Notes under the pieces: model-generated
Told to the model about the DNA's origin: nothing
The model's database searches: none
Seen by the model: the letters and a program-made list of their open reading frames with translations, nothing else
Shown: positions 11,146-21,812 of the stretch, one piece after another
How the letters are laid out: the number at the start of each line of letters is the position of its first letter
Numbering within the stretch: position 1 is the first letter of the stretch
DNA from: Agapetus fuscipes
Taxonomy: Eukaryota; Arthropoda; Insecta; Trichoptera; Glossosomatidae
Length of the DNA: 64,000 nt
Assembly: GCA_951799405.1 (NCBI GenBank)
Contig: OX637363.1
Location: 1,612,001 to 1,676,000, forward strand
Direction: 5' to 3'
Program-made: the position numbers and the translations under genes

Positions 11146-11590
11146 AAAAACGCAACTACGCTACACATATAGTGTAACTTCTTGCGTGCTTTTCCCCGAA
11201 GGGGTCGCATGTGGCGCTTCGGGACCTATTTATTTTTACAGGTAAGAGGGCCGGCCTCACACCAACCACTTTCAGTTGAAGAGGAGGTTTCCCAGCTCCC
11301 GGGGGGGCTGGTTCTCATTTCTTGTAAAGGCTGAGTAAACCTTTGAGATCGAACATTTGCTCTCGGCATGGAATGCAAGCATTCTACCAATTGAGCTATC
11401 GACCTTTTTACGAGCTTGATCGTCGTCGCTACAAAGCGCCAATTCTCAAGCAAGAACCAGTTGCTTTAAGGCTGGATGGACCTTTGGTGACCGGTCATTG
11501 GTAAAGGTTTTATGAATTTATCAACCCAGCGAAGAGCAAATTTGAAAATATACATAAATGGTATATTTTTTATTTTATATTTTCTTCCAC
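11146..11590 (-). mobile_element. Dimeric SINE (C + partial B)
   Basis: C module reads, forward, ATAGCTCAATTGGTAGAATG (box A), GATCTCAAAGG, GAAATGAGAACCAGCCCCC, GGTCCCGAAGCGCCACATGC and ACTATATGTGTAGCTTAGTT. It is preceded by a B module that lacks its head here. Confidence 0.85.
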
Positions 11591-11982
11591 TTTTCGTTAT
11601 TCCGTCACTAAATTAAAAATAACATGAGCTTTAGAGCAAAACAAATCATTGTTAGGTATTTAAATCACTGACCATAAAGTTTACTATTAACCTCACATAA
11701 TGGCAACACTGTCAAGCGTAATGGCGCCATTAAAAACAATGAAAATGGCGGGACAACTTCGTTTACATATTTCTAAATTTAAATGTGAGTAAATAAAGAA
11801 AAAACTCAGCCATAAATTAAATGTAGTATTTTGACCAACACATAAATAATGTAACGAAATAATTAGATACTACTATGGAGTATTTTGGAAAATTGAGTAA
11901 GAAATAAGTTAAGTCCTTGGGCTCTGACTAGCATTTGAGATGTTGTGGTATTGGACAAAGCATTGAGTAATAACATTCTATA
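11590..11982. other. Unassigned AT-rich sequence
   Basis: Nothing recognised; the last bases (GCATTGAGTAATAACA) resemble the start of an F repeat. Confidence 0.4.
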
Positions 11983-11990
11983 TCTATAAT

Positions 11991-12410
11991 CAGGCCCGGA
12001 TTAAGGGCGGTTCGAGCGATACAGCCGAACCAGGGCCCCCACACTCAGGGGGCCCCCACAGAGCCAATAGAACTCTAATATTCTTATTAGTGCCCAGGTC
12101 TTTCTGGGCATTTGTATCCAAAGGGGTCTCCGATGACAGACTTAATAGAAATAAGTTTACAAGCATTACAACAAAATATCTTTGGGGTGTAAGTCTTATG
12201 AGGCATAAGCTACCAAGGGCTCCCCCAAAAGCTAAAAAATATTGTAAGGAAAAAACTTCAACGTACTTTTTTCGGAAAATATATGCATCTTTGAGGTAAT
12301 GGAAAAGTAGGAGGGAAGGGGGGGGGATTTTCATGGGGGGAGGGGGGGCATATAGGGGGCCCCGAGCTTTGCCCCGCACCAGGGCCCCCAGAGGGGTTAA
12401 TCCGGGCCTG
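11991..12410. mobile_element. Non-autonomous hAT, TIR CAGGCCCGGATTAA, TSD TCTATAAT
   Basis: Perfect 14-bp terminal repeats. The 8-bp duplication TCTATAAT at 11983-11990 and 12411-12418 derives from the tail of the adjacent A repeat. G-rich subterminal region. No transposase. Confidence 0.93.
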
Positions 12411-12565
12411 TCTATAATCTATAATCTAAGCTGCAAAGATATGTTAACATTTAAGGCTCATATTAAATGCATGCCCACAGACTGGCACATGTAGGTTCGC
12501 GCCTACACATTCTGCATGTGTGCATACAAATAAACAAAACCTCATATGAACATAAACCTTGCATT
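12411..12565 (-). repeat. A repeat, 3' half
   Basis: Its ATTATAG tail received the hAT at 11991. Confidence 0.78.
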
Positions 12566-13301
12566 GAGGAGCGGAAATTAAATAACTGCATTGGAACATA
12601 CTATGTAGCAGAGGCGGTTCCCTAATACAGTTCAACGGGGCAGTGCACTGCCTAGATTTTGTAATAATTTTAAGAAAATAATTGTATCAACTTTAAAATA
12701 TAAAAGTATATTGTGTGGCAGATGTTTTGAATGGTCGCTGAAGTAAAAAATCATAATTATATGGAGCGCTAGTACAAACCCGCCGTCCATAATACATAAT
12801 ATTATTGTTTAGTTATACTCCTCGTGCATTTGTCCAAGTGAACAGATTTTAACGGATTATTCCCATACATTTTCTGAGATCGGTTAGAAACCGTGTATGG
12901 TGGGAGAGAGCGGATACATTATAGGCTTTTTAGTGCGTACGACAAAGACAGATGCGTGCATTGCCGGCATATTATAATTATTCGTGCGTAGATATTCGAA
13001 AACAATGAAATCCTTGTAGGATATTGATTACAAATAATATAAGCCAGTAACTCGAATTTGGTTGACCTCCATTCCGTCATCAGTTGACGTTAAAATAAAC
13101 AGTTGCTGGATGTTTTTTCATCGAACGTGAAGATTTTTTCCATTATTTTCTAATTTATCGTGAAACAACTTACAATTTTGTTTTTTACTAATTTTCTGAC
13201 GATAAATTTTAATAATAAAGTAAACGTGGACATTATAAAAAAAAATAGTTGAATAGTATTTGAATAAAAACATTATTTGAAAGCATCGCAAGTGTGTGAA
13301 G

Positions 13302-13631
13302 ATGGTGAAAAAGATAAAAGTTAAACAGCATGCACTTTCGCAAACTCAAGTTGAGCTTGTAATGCATTTCAATTTATTAGGCCGAACAGAACTTCGACAA
13401 ATGCTTGATGTTAATTATAGACAATCAAGTAAAAAGTTCAATGACGAAGTGCGTTCAAACAGATTAATAATTATATCTAGAATAATTGATTGTGTAAAAT
13501 TTTGTGCTGATTTGGCTTTGATTGAGGCTTTCGCTCAAGCGAAGGAGCGACGGATGGATTTCCATTTCAAATATGTAACTGTAAGTACGAGATTAAAATA
13601 CGCTTATTTGTTATGCACCAAAACGGTGTAG
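13302..13631 (+). pseudogene. hAT (DUF4371 / ZMYM-like) transposase fragment
   Basis: Open frame of about 109 codons. The central part, FNDEVRSNRLIIISRIIDCV then KFC, matches the HNxxVxxNRxxLxxIIDCIxFC block at the start of DUF4371-type hAT transposases, which often appear as zinc finger MYM-type 1-like proteins. The RNase H core (DDE) and dimerisation domain are missing. A donor-like GTAAGT shortly before the stop suggests this was one exon of the parent gene. Confidence 0.72.
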
Positions 13632-13664
13632 GTACTTACCTACTCGTGTATAAGTAAATAAAAC

Positions 13665-13880
13665 AATATATTTTGGATGGTTGGTGTATTAACACTGTGA
13701 AAATTCATCTTTATTTAGTTATTAAAAAACTGTTTTATTTTCACTTTTTATTAATATTTTTTTAAAGAACACAGACCTGATGATGACTACTGTGTAGTCG
13801 AAAACATTTGTGTCCTTTAAAAAAATAATAATAAAAAGTGAAAATAAAACAGTTTTTTTAATAACTAAATAAAACAATAT
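13665..13880. repeat. Palindromic Penelope-like LTR remnant with hammerhead-like core
   Basis: Arms at about 13715-13762 and 13824-13868 are inverted copies (TTATTTAGTTATTAAAAAAC and so on). The centre contains CTGATGA (13777-13783), a 6-bp hairpin GACTAC-TGT-GTAGTC, then GAAA. The flank GTGTATTAACACTGTGAAAA recurs near 43520 and 47350 in pieces of the same family. Confidence 0.6.
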
Positions 13881-14232
13881 ATATTTAGGTACGTATTTCT
13901 TGCAATTTCCATTCAAAGCAAAAAAAATACAAGAAAAAATGAAATTGCGAAAATTATGAACTGCCAACATTTTTATTGAGGAGCCGCCTCTGCTATGTAG
14001 TATGTACCTATATCCCACATTTGTCTCGGTCCTGTCAAACGTTGCAGTGGTGTAGTCATACGAAATAAGGTAATTTTGTCCAAATGCATTTTGTGTTTCG
14101 ACATCCAATTATAACACATGTCTTAATGCCTACAAATAATGCCTTTTTCCGTCAAAATCAATTTAGTGATCACAATATTTATAACGCGTTTTATCTGTCA
14201 ACTGACAGCCTACAAACTTTCTAGAAGCATTT

Positions 14233-14300
14233 CTACATTGGCAAAATGAACCATCTGTGTAAGTATGGGTGGTCAGCCCCATACCAACCTATAAGTGAAT
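14233..14300 (-). repeat. A repeat, 5' end only
   Basis: GGTGGTCAGCCCCATACCAA CCTATAAGT. Confidence 0.7.
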
Positions 14301-14585
14301 GAGAGAATAATAATAAATAAAATTTAAGTATCTTTGTAGAAACAACTATAATAATCGATTAAAAATGTAAAAAAAAAAACATTAAAAATAGTTTTATTGA
14401 AAAACACAAAACACGACGTACAACAATTATTAATGATACAACCAATCAATAGCACTAAGTGTTTAGTTTGGGCAATAAAGCATCGAATTACAAGTCTAAC
14501 AGCTCTGCCCACGCTTTATACTATGAATAAATACATCATCAACTACATGCCGATTAAAGCTGTCAATTTATCTGCATTCAAAGTG

Positions 14586-14756
14586 TGGGCCAGAAGTCTC
14601 ACCAACACGGTGATTCTAACTTACCGAATATCGGTAATATCTGTATGAAGACCTGTCAATCCAAGATGACCGCAAGTGTACAGCTGATTAGGTTTCATAC
14701 AAATATTACCGATATTCGGTGGGTAAGAATCACCGTGGTGATGAGACTTCCAGCCC
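14586..14756. mobile_element. M-type palindromic MITE
   Basis: Arms of about 60 bp read CCAGAAGTCTCACCAACACG...ACCGAATATCGGTAATAT and the reverse. The short centre, about CAATCCAAGATGACCGCAAG, is shared by all copies. Confidence 0.85.
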
Positions 14757-14757
14757 A

Positions 14758-14952
14758 GTACCCCGAGTACGAGTTTTTTTCACTTTACTCTAAGTATTGA
14801 GTATTCGAGAAAAATATATGTGAATTTGTAAAGCACCTCTGGCAAAACAAGTTTCGAAACCTTTTTTGCCAGGGGTGCTTTACAAGTTCACATACATTTT
14901 TCTCGAATACACAATACTTCGAGTAAAGTGAAAAACCTCGTACTCAGGGACC
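14758..14952. mobile_element. Foldback MITE
   Basis: Arms AGTACCCCGAGTACGAG...TCACTTTACTC and GAGTAAAGTGAAAAACCTCG...; inner arms GTAAAGCACCTCTGGCAAAA and TTTTGCCAGGGGTGCTTTAC. Nearly the whole sequence pairs with itself. Confidence 0.85.
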
Positions 14953-15272
14953 TGGAGAATAAAAAAGTTTCACAATTGTTTTAGTGCCAAGCAGTGCACA
15001 AAAAAACTACCGTGTATTTTTTAACTCAAAAAAGTTGTGACGTCACACGTCCGGGTAGCTAAGCATTAGACTAAAAGCCGAGCTATTCACACGCGGACAA
15101 TTAGTTCCATCGTTGTTATCGATCGACACGATCGCTAGAAAAGTCGAGACTGCTCACCCTGGGTCTGCAAACTTTCATAGCGTATCGTTTTGAAGATAGA
15201 AAGCAATAAAACATGGCGGCGCGTAAACAGCTCATCGCTGTTTATATTATTTTCCAATAAAATATGTCGCAT

Positions 15273-15765
15273 AGACTGGTCCGTAGTCTAGGGGTTAACA
15301 CTCCTGACTCGTAATCGAAGTTTGTGGGTTCGAATCCCAGCGGAGCACAAAAAAATTACTATTTATATATTATTATCAAATATGCTCTTCGCTGGGTTGA
15401 AAAATTCATACACCTTTACCAAAGACCTGTCATAAAAAGGTCCATCCAGCCTTACAGCAACTGGGTTTGTTTGAGAAGTGACGCTTTATAGCGACGACCA
15501 AGCTCGTAAAAAGTCCGGTCTTTTGCTTGCATTCTATACTAAGAGCACGGGTTTGATCCCCACCAAGGGTGTCAGACATGATTTCCCGTTTTGGTGTTTA
15601 TTTCAAACCCAAAATAAATACACGCAAAGTGTACTCAGCCTTCACAAAAAATGAGAACCATCCCCCTCGGGAGCCCTTTCTATAGCGATGGTCAAACGCG
15701 CAGAGAGCTCTTGAGGTGTGTTTCACACAAAAACAGCGCTAACCAAATAAATCATCATATTATTC
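15273..15765 (+). mobile_element. Three-part SINE: B + part of C + plain B tail
   Basis: B 15273-15513, C without its box A end 15514-15662, then CTATAGCGATGGTCAAACGC into the plain B tail (AAACAGCGCTAACCAAATAA ATC). Looks like a template switch or recombination product. Confidence 0.75.
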
Positions 15766-16125
15766 AAACTCTAATCAATATTGAGTGCGCATGCATTGAC
15801 TTATTTGACAAATTTGCAATCACACCGATGACTCGCGTGTATTTAATCTAAATTGCACATCTGTACGGTCCATTAGTTAGAGACAATGCAGCGAGTGTGC
15901 AGTATTATGCTTAAATGCATTTTTACTTGAGGTAATTCAATGGTATTATGGTGAATTGCGCATATCTCTGGTATGGCAATAATAAATTATGTAACTGTAA
16001 CTCTGTCGCCATTCCGCTAGGGGTGGCCAGATCCTCTGCAGAGCTACCTCCATTTTTTCCAATCCTTGCATACCTGTCTCAAGTCATTCATATTCATCAC
16101 CTCTTTCATACATTTTATACAAGTT

Positions 16126-16400
16126 GTAAAGATATCGCTCCCCCAGTTCTTGTTTACCGTATACGCCAATCTTGTCAAATATGACTTTTTCATGCAGTTG
16201 TCTTATGAATCAAATTCTACACAATCTGAGCTAAGAAAAAACCGCAAAACTCGATAATGTGAGAGTTCTTTTAAATATTTTTTAAATAAATTTCTTGTTT
16301 TCATAAGACACATTGGTCCAGTACACATGCAAACATTGCTCATGTAAAATTTTCTCAATGGCGTATACGGCAAACAAGAACTAAGGCAGCGATATATCGG
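16126..16400. mobile_element. TIR element, uninterrupted relative of 6622-7205
   Basis: GATATCGCTCCCCCAGTTCT... and ...AACTAAGGCAGCGATATAT, both with CGTATACGCC or its mirror. Shows the empty site GTTGTCTTATGAATC. Its right end adjoins an A repeat. Confidence 0.8.
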
Positions 16401-16588
16401 CATTTAAGGCGCATATTTAACGCATGCCCACCAGCAGGCACATGTAAATTCGCGCTTACACATGCATGTGTAGGTACATATAGAATAAACAAAAACCTCC
16501 CATGAACATAAACTTTGCCACTCCTGCTGCTTTTCCCTGAAACCGGGGCGGCACTGGCATGGGGGGTCAGCCTCATACCAACCTATTA
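16400..16588 (-). repeat. A repeat, divergent
   Basis: Retains CACATGTAAATTCGCGC and GGGTCAGCCTCATACCAACC. Just upstream of the TIMP start exon. Confidence 0.75.
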
Positions 16589-16692
16589 AACACACATTTG
16601 AATTTCAACAAACTTCATCCCTTTGAAAGTAAGTTAGGTCTTGTAATTCGATTTGAATAGTCCAGAGAATGACTGTTGGTTTTTTTTTACAG

Positions 16693-16837
16693 ATTAACTG
16701 GCATCCCCCACGTGACGTCATGGCGCCGAACAAATGGTGGGCGTGCTTTCTGATGCTGGCGGGGTTCTGGAGCATGTCGGAGGCCTGTTCCTGTATGGTG
16801 GAGCATCCACAAGCGTCATACTGTAGAGCGGACTTTG
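16693..16837 (+). CDS. Timp: TIMP exon with start codon (ATG at 16720)
   Basis: TIMP proteins are secreted inhibitors of matrix metalloproteinases. A polypyrimidine run and TACAG at 16692 mark an acceptor, so this exon follows a non-coding 5' exon that I could not place. ATG at 16720 opens MAPNKWWACFLMLAGFWSMS, EA, a signal peptide of about 22 residues. The mature protein then begins with CSC, as in all TIMPs: the free amino group and carbonyl of that Cys chelate the protease zinc. CSCMVEHPQASYCRADF matches the N-terminal inhibitory ridge. The donor is TTTG|GTAAGA. A CRE-like TGACGTCA overlaps the start region. The reading frame stays open through the donor into a LINE fragment (see findings). 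Confidence 0.95.
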
Positions 16838-16857
16838 GTAAGACAATTATGAGTATT

Positions 16858-17380
16858 ATTTCTGGTCTGAAGCTTACAGAACATATAACGCAGTTGACCA
16901 CCAAATGCTACCAATTATGGGGCTTTGTGATCAGAATTAGCAATAATTTTGAGTCACCGAGAGCCATGGTGGATGTCTTTAACTGTATTCTACGTTCTAA
17001 ATTAGAGTACGCTGTCGAGGTTTGGGCCCCGTATCAGCGGGAGTATGTAGATTTGTTAGAGAAAATCCAAAAGAAGTTCTTGAGGTACCTCCTCATGAGA
17101 ATACATGGGAATTATCCCAAGTTTATGCACCATGAAGAATTACTTCAGGAAACCAGTTCCAGGAGCCTGGTATCTCGGCGCAACGGTTCTCTTATGGTGC
17201 TTTGTTACAAGGTCATTAACGGCTTAATTGACAGCCCCACCCTGTTAGAGAGTTTTATGTGCCATATCAAAGATCTAGTTAAAGAGTTCCTCCCAGCTTG
17301 TTAATTACTGTGTGAGGGTGCACTGTAATGAGGGAAACATGTTGTGCAAAAAAATAAAATTATGTTAGCCTCATTAATCG
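16858..17380 (+). pseudogene. Jockey-like LINE fragment in TIMP intron 1
   Basis: LTTKCYQLWGFVIRISNNFE, VDVFNCILRSKLEYAVEVWA, PYQREYVDLLEKIQKKFLRY. This is the post-RT region of Jockey. It is open in the same frame as the preceding TIMP exon, and stops at 17302. Confidence 0.8.
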
Positions 17381-17843
17381 ATGAGATGATGATTTATTTA
17401 TAGCGCCGTTTCGTGATGTAGTCACACAAGGTCGCTTTTTTTTTAAATCCTGTGCGGGAGACTCCCTAGATTCTAGAGACTCTAGGGGTCTATGACATAC
17501 TTGTTGTAGTGCCGCAGAGGCGTACGAGCTTGGTCGTCGCTACAAAGCGCCAATACTCAAGCAAGACCCAGTTGCTGTAAGGCTGGATGGACCTTTGGTG
17601 ACCGGTCATTGGTACAGGTTTATGAATTTTTCAACCCAGCGAAGAGCAAATTTAAAAATATAAATGGTTTTTTTTTTGTGCTCTGCCGGGATTCAAGCCC
17701 ACAACCTTCCAATCCAGAGTCCGCAGTGTTACCACTGAGCTACGGACCGGTCAAATCAGCGCTTGTGCAAATGATGCCAGAAACATTTGCTTGTCTTCAG
17801 TGCATTCCGAAACTTTCCATGGTCCTCTAGCTCTCTCACATGA
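17378..17843 (-). pseudogene. LINE 3' fragment split by a SINE
   Basis: 17378-17437 and 17757-17843 together match 1640-1770. The B SINE with LINE-type tail (17441-17753) separates them. Confidence 0.65.
17441..17753 (-). mobile_element. B SINE with LINE-type tail
   Basis: Forward order: tRNA-like head, B body, then CTCTGCGGCACTACAACAAG ... CCCGCACAGGATTTAAAAAA. The tail matches the 3' end of the Jockey/I-like LINE at 39945. It splits a different LINE fragment. Confidence 0.82.
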
Positions 17844-18122
17844 ATCACTCTTTTTTGTTTACTATCTTCTTCCCTTTTCTACCATGTGTTTCTACAAAAA
17901 GTGAGACAAATGTATGTCCAGTCATCAAACGTTTACATACACGCCAAGTTTCATTCTTTCTTCCGGATGGGACCTCAACCTAGAGTAGTTTTAATTCAGA
18001 AATCTTTAAAAAATTAGTTCAGTTTTAGAAATAAGGATTCTTTTTTTCTTACTGTCCCTGATGTAGTTTATGTCCATGTATATATTGTTATTAATTGATT
18101 TAAAAAATGTAATTTGTCATGT

Positions 18123-18382
18123 ATGTTCCTTGACTTATAGGTTGTTATGCGGCTGACCACCCATAATATAAAAAATTGGTTCACTTTGCCAATGTCACCC
18201 CTGTTTCAGGGAAGGACGGCAAGAGTTGCAGGGCTTATGTTCATTTGAGATTGGGTTTTTATATTGTAGGTCCACATGCGGCATGTGTTAGCGCGAAATT
18301 ATACATGTCTGCTTGTGGGAATGCATTTAATATAAATCTTAAATGATATATATCTTTGCAGCTTAGATTAGATTAGATTAGA
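18123..18382 (+). repeat. A repeat, GATTA tail
   Basis: Full length, tail GATTAGATTAGATTAGAT. Confidence 0.87.
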
Positions 18383-18792
18383 TGTATCAAGCAAGTAGGT
18401 ACCTACAAATCTTTATCATGTTTAACAACACAATGTTAACAATATCTTATTACTTCATTCGAGTACAATGTACGCATGAGATCCAGACACAGTATTTGGC
18501 ATTTTTTTGGCAGACACGTCAATCCCTTGTATGGAAATCAAAACAATACAGAGAGCATTCAATTGTATGGAGAGTTAGCACTTGACAATGACATGTGTGT
18601 GACAAGTTCAATAAACATACAGCTGAGATTGAAATACTATAATGCCATTTGATACGTTATGTCGGGCCGGGTACATACAGTCTGTTTGTGAGCGAGCACC
18701 AACGAAAAGAGCTTGCGAATATTAGATATTCTACCTGGGTGACGACACAATTTTGGCTATTTCAATAAACGTGCGGACTCATTGTGTAACAG

Positions 18793-19492
18793 GACATAGA
18801 GAAGCAGAAACTAACTGACTGCATTGATACATACTATAGCCCACATTGTCTCAGTCCTGTCAAACATTGCAGTAGTGTAGTCATACGAAATAGGCCATTT
18901 TGTCCAAATCCATTTTGTGTTTCGACACCCAATTATAGACTTCCCATAAAATCTTAAAATAATGCCTTTTTCCTTTAAAATTCATCAATTTTAGGGATCA
19001 CAATATGTTATCTGTCGGTGTTATGGCCGAGAGGGCCAAGTGGGCTGATCTTTTAGCGTGTTTGGAATAGGAAAACGTTGGTTCGATCCCCGCTTGGGTC
19101 ATTTGACCATAACTTTGACCCTGGTTCAACAGATGTTATTGGGTAATTATTTATTAATAATTCAATAAAATAAACAATAATGAATTATTAATTGATGATA
19201 TTAATACCTGTTTCTGGCCAGGCAGAATAGGTGAATTGCATTCCTCTTCACAAATCTTTTTTTTTTTGATTAAACAAATATGTATATAGATAAAACTAGC
19301 AGCCATTATTATTTGCAATAATACCAACTTTCTAGGAACATTTTTACATTCGCCCGAGTTTTTTTTTGTATACCTACATGGAAATGCAACTGTGAAGTTC
19401 TTGGTTCTCTTTTTTACTAACGAACATTTTCGTAAGTTAGTTGAAACAAATATGTAACGTCTATTTTCGTTAAATAATTTCTAGTCCACAGC
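18793..19492 (+). repeat. F repeat split by an L SINE
   Basis: GAGAAGCAGAAACTAACTGA to CAATATGTTATCTGTC, SINE at 19016-about 19290, then GCAGCCATTATTATTTGCAA to TTTCTAGTCCACAG. Shows the empty site of the LTR insertion at 8465. Confidence 0.7.
19016..19195 (+). mobile_element. L SINE, tRNA-Ser-like head
   Basis: TTATGGCCGAGAGGGCCAAG and GGTTCGATCCCCGC resemble a tRNA; the body has CCTGGTTCAACAGATGTTAT TGGGTAATTATT. AT-rich tail. Nested in an F repeat. Confidence 0.75.
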
Positions 19493-19906
19493 TGCATACC
19501 CACGGACCTCATTTGGGCACGTGAATTTACTTCCACAAGTAAGGGAGGGTAACATTACAAAAGTGGCATTGATCATGCTTGTTGGTGATTGCCGAATATT
19601 CGCAACTCGGACGAAATATTTGGCACGAGTGTGTACTGGGCTTTTAAAAATACGGGTGGTCTTTTTGTATAAACCGCAACTAAATGACTCATTATCCGCT
19701 CTTCTTCTTCTTCTTTGTGAATTATGAAATGAGTCGGATAACATCAAAGGCGGTTATCAAGGTTTTTTCCGAAAATAATAAACAAATTATATTTTCTTGT
19801 GTATTAGTAGGTACACATTTTCCTAGATTGCCATCTTGAAATATAAATGACTCAAATAATAATCAAAGAAAAAAATAGAAAGGCACTTCTCGAAATTATT
19901 TAAGCG

Positions 19907-20040
19907 TCACCAAGCTGCACATGTAGTGCAACTTTTATTTATTTATTTTCACAGGTAGGTAAGGACGCCAACCACCTCACTTGAAGTGGGGGTTTCCCTT
20001 CTTCCGAGGGGCGGGTTCTCATTTCTTGTAAAGGGTGATA
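19907..20040 (-). mobile_element. C module fragment
   Basis: AAGCTGCACATGTAGTGCAA to TTCTTGTAAAGGGTGA. In TIMP intron 1. Confidence 0.7.
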
Positions 20041-20333
20041 TGAGTATGAAAAAAAATGAACACAAATTTTAAAATATAATTGTCTCGGCGGGCAAACGTC
20101 ACAACTCTTCGGACTATAGTCCTTAGCAACCAATGACAAAATGTTTTTTGGTTTTTACTTAACAACTCGACCGAATGAGGTCACAATTTTATTGTCTCAG
20201 AATTTGTTACTATTTGTCAAGGCTTTTGTAGTTATTAAGTCTATTGTAAATAGAAGATGAAAGAGCCATTTTTACAAATTTTTGAGACGATGTAAGTATT
20301 CCTTTTTTAAATTTTTTTTTTTTTTTATTCCAG
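20041..20333 (+). other. TIMP intron 1, 3' end
   Basis: Decayed copy of the 20728-type repeat, then a long T tract ahead of the exon 2 acceptor. Confidence 0.5.
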
Positions 20334-20419
20334 TTATTGTGGCAACAGTGAGAAGACTAATCTGGGATCCAATGGCGTCAGAAAATGTGTACAAGGTCAA
20401 AATACGAAGAGAATTCAAG
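20334..20419 (+). CDS. Timp: TIMP exon, OB-fold strand segment
   Basis: Acceptor after a long T tract (TTTTTATTCCAG), donor AAG|GTAAGG; phase 1 in, phase 0 out. The junction codon restores Val: ADF-VIVATVRRLIWDPMASEN then VYKVKIRREFK. This corresponds to the VVIRAKVV...YxIKxxxxFK part of the TIMP N-terminal OB-fold (netrin-like) domain. No cysteines, as expected for this stretch. Confidence 0.93.
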
Positions 20420-20727
20420 GTAAGGCTTAAAATACAAATAAACGCCATCGAGTTCAGTTGTCGCAGTGCGTATTTTATAAGCTTTCGTAACATAAATTAA
20501 GATTAAAACTTATTTATGACTCTAACAAGAAAACATTTTGTGACAGATTTGAAAGATGGCAGAAAAGCCGCCATTTAAAACAAAAGAGTGTTGTATTGCC
20601 ATTGCAAAAAATAAACAAATCACGGACAAGATTACTGGAAGGCTAAAACAAGATTAATGTAATATTTAAATTATCGTGTGGACGTTAACTTTAATTTTAA
20701 TTATATTAAAATAAGTAAACATAAAAT

Positions 20728-21590
20728 TGTGTTGTCACGCAGCTGGGTTGCTAGGGAAAAGGCAAACAAATACTTTGTTATTTGTTGCTAAGGCCGGCAG
20801 TTTCATACAAGAATGACGTTTCCTCGTCGAGAAAATTGTTACTAATTCGAAAATGTATACACCTCATTGTAAACCAATCTCCTGTCCTACAAAAATAAAT
20901 AAATCAAAATGGAAGTTGGCGCTGGCGCTTATATTTAAGTAAAGAAAACTGCTGTCATAAAGAAGAAAACTATTTTTTGATGTTATTATTCTGGACAATG
21001 GCAATACCAATAATTTTTGTTCGAAATTTGAATTTGACAGCTGACATTTTGAATTTTAGCGTCAATATTTGTTATGATTTGCAAGACGAAAGTCAAGTAA
21101 CTATTAAAATGAATCCAAGCAATAAATTCTACGTCTTTCTGTGACATCTTAAAATGTCAGCCATTAGGTTTGTTGATCAAGAAAATTGTCATGATTTAAG
21201 CATGTGTAATATAATAACGAATGATTTAAAAGTATTTATGTATATTATGTTTCAGATGTCGGAAAAGGCGAAAGTGGCGCTAAAATCTGGTCGAATCATG
21301 ACAGCTTTTAGTGAAAGCATGTGTGGAAAGGAACTCAATCTAAATCAGACATATTTGATTACAGGTAAATCCAAATACAACCTATCTAGGTACATCAAAA
21401 ATGAATTCTAGTTTTACAATTTAAGATTGATTGTGCTATACAAAGAGGTCCGCACATGAATTAACATAGACAATATTGTTTCGTCACCCAGCCGGGTTGC
21501 TAGGGAAAAGACATACAAATATTTTGCTATTGGTTACTAAGGACGGCAGTCCCACAGAAGACTGACGTTTGCTCGCCGAGTAAAAAGATC
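20728..21590 (+). repeat. Direct repeat flanking TIMP exon 3
   Basis: 20728-20835 and 21476-21580 share GGGTTGCTAGGGAAAAG, CTAAGG(C/A)CGGCAG and GACGTTT. Decayed reverse relatives occur near 20100-20200 and 32970-33020 (CCTAGCAACTTGGCTGAGTG). Probably an old transposon family. Confidence 0.6.
21256..21364 (+). CDS. Timp: TIMP exon with the conserved CG...YLITG motif
   Basis: Acceptor ATGTTTCAG, donor ACAG|GTAAAT; phase 0 in, phase 1 out. Reads MSEKAKVALKSGRIMTAFSE, SMCGKELNLNQTYLIT with Gly completed in the next exon. SxxCGxxL...YLITG is the hallmark of the N-terminal TIMP domain, its Cys pairing with one of the first mature cysteines. The Met at the start is internal, not an initiator. Confidence 0.94.
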
Positions 21591-21649
21591 CAAATTACAA
21601 AATGTTCTTACCTCATAACACGCTTAGAAAAATTAAATAGATATTAGGA

Positions 21650-21735
21650 TGATTCATCTGTTGAGCGCTGTTTTATGTGAATTACACCTCAAGAGCCTTC
21701 TGCCGGCATGGTCGTTGCTAGTCAGTACCTACCAA
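21650..21735 (-). mobile_element. B SINE plain tail only
   Basis: ATTAGGATGATTCATCTGTT and ACACCTCAAGAGCCTTCTGC. In a TIMP intron. Confidence 0.65.
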
Positions 21736-21812
21736 TTGACTGGGTACATCAAAAGTGGGGGGAAAATGTGACTTCACTTGACTGGAATAAAATAGGATAG
21801 TCAATCATCAGT

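Larger units (their letters stand above)
12609..13992 (+). mobile_element. hAT transposon with 8-bp TSD and broken transposase
   Basis: Terminal inverted repeats CAGAGGCGGTTCC and GGAGCCGCCTCTG. The 8-bp duplication CTATGTAG stands at 12601-12608 and 13993-14000, so both ends are exact. It sits inside an F repeat. The 1384-bp element keeps one recognisable transposase fragment (13302-13631) and has itself been hit by a palindromic Penelope-like repeat (13665-13880). Confidence 0.92.
12563..14232 (+). repeat. F repeat split by the hAT at 12609
   Basis: Left piece TTGAGGAGCGGAAATTAAAT to CATACTATGTAG, right piece from CTATGTAGTATGTACC through CTGTCAAACGTTGCAGTGG to TCTAGAAGCATTTCTACATT. Confidence 0.75.

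Noticed and set aside
16669..17304. One 211-codon frame as a single gene
   Set aside because: It is the TIMP signal-peptide exon running through a clear splice donor (TTTGGTAAGA) into a Jockey LINE remnant.
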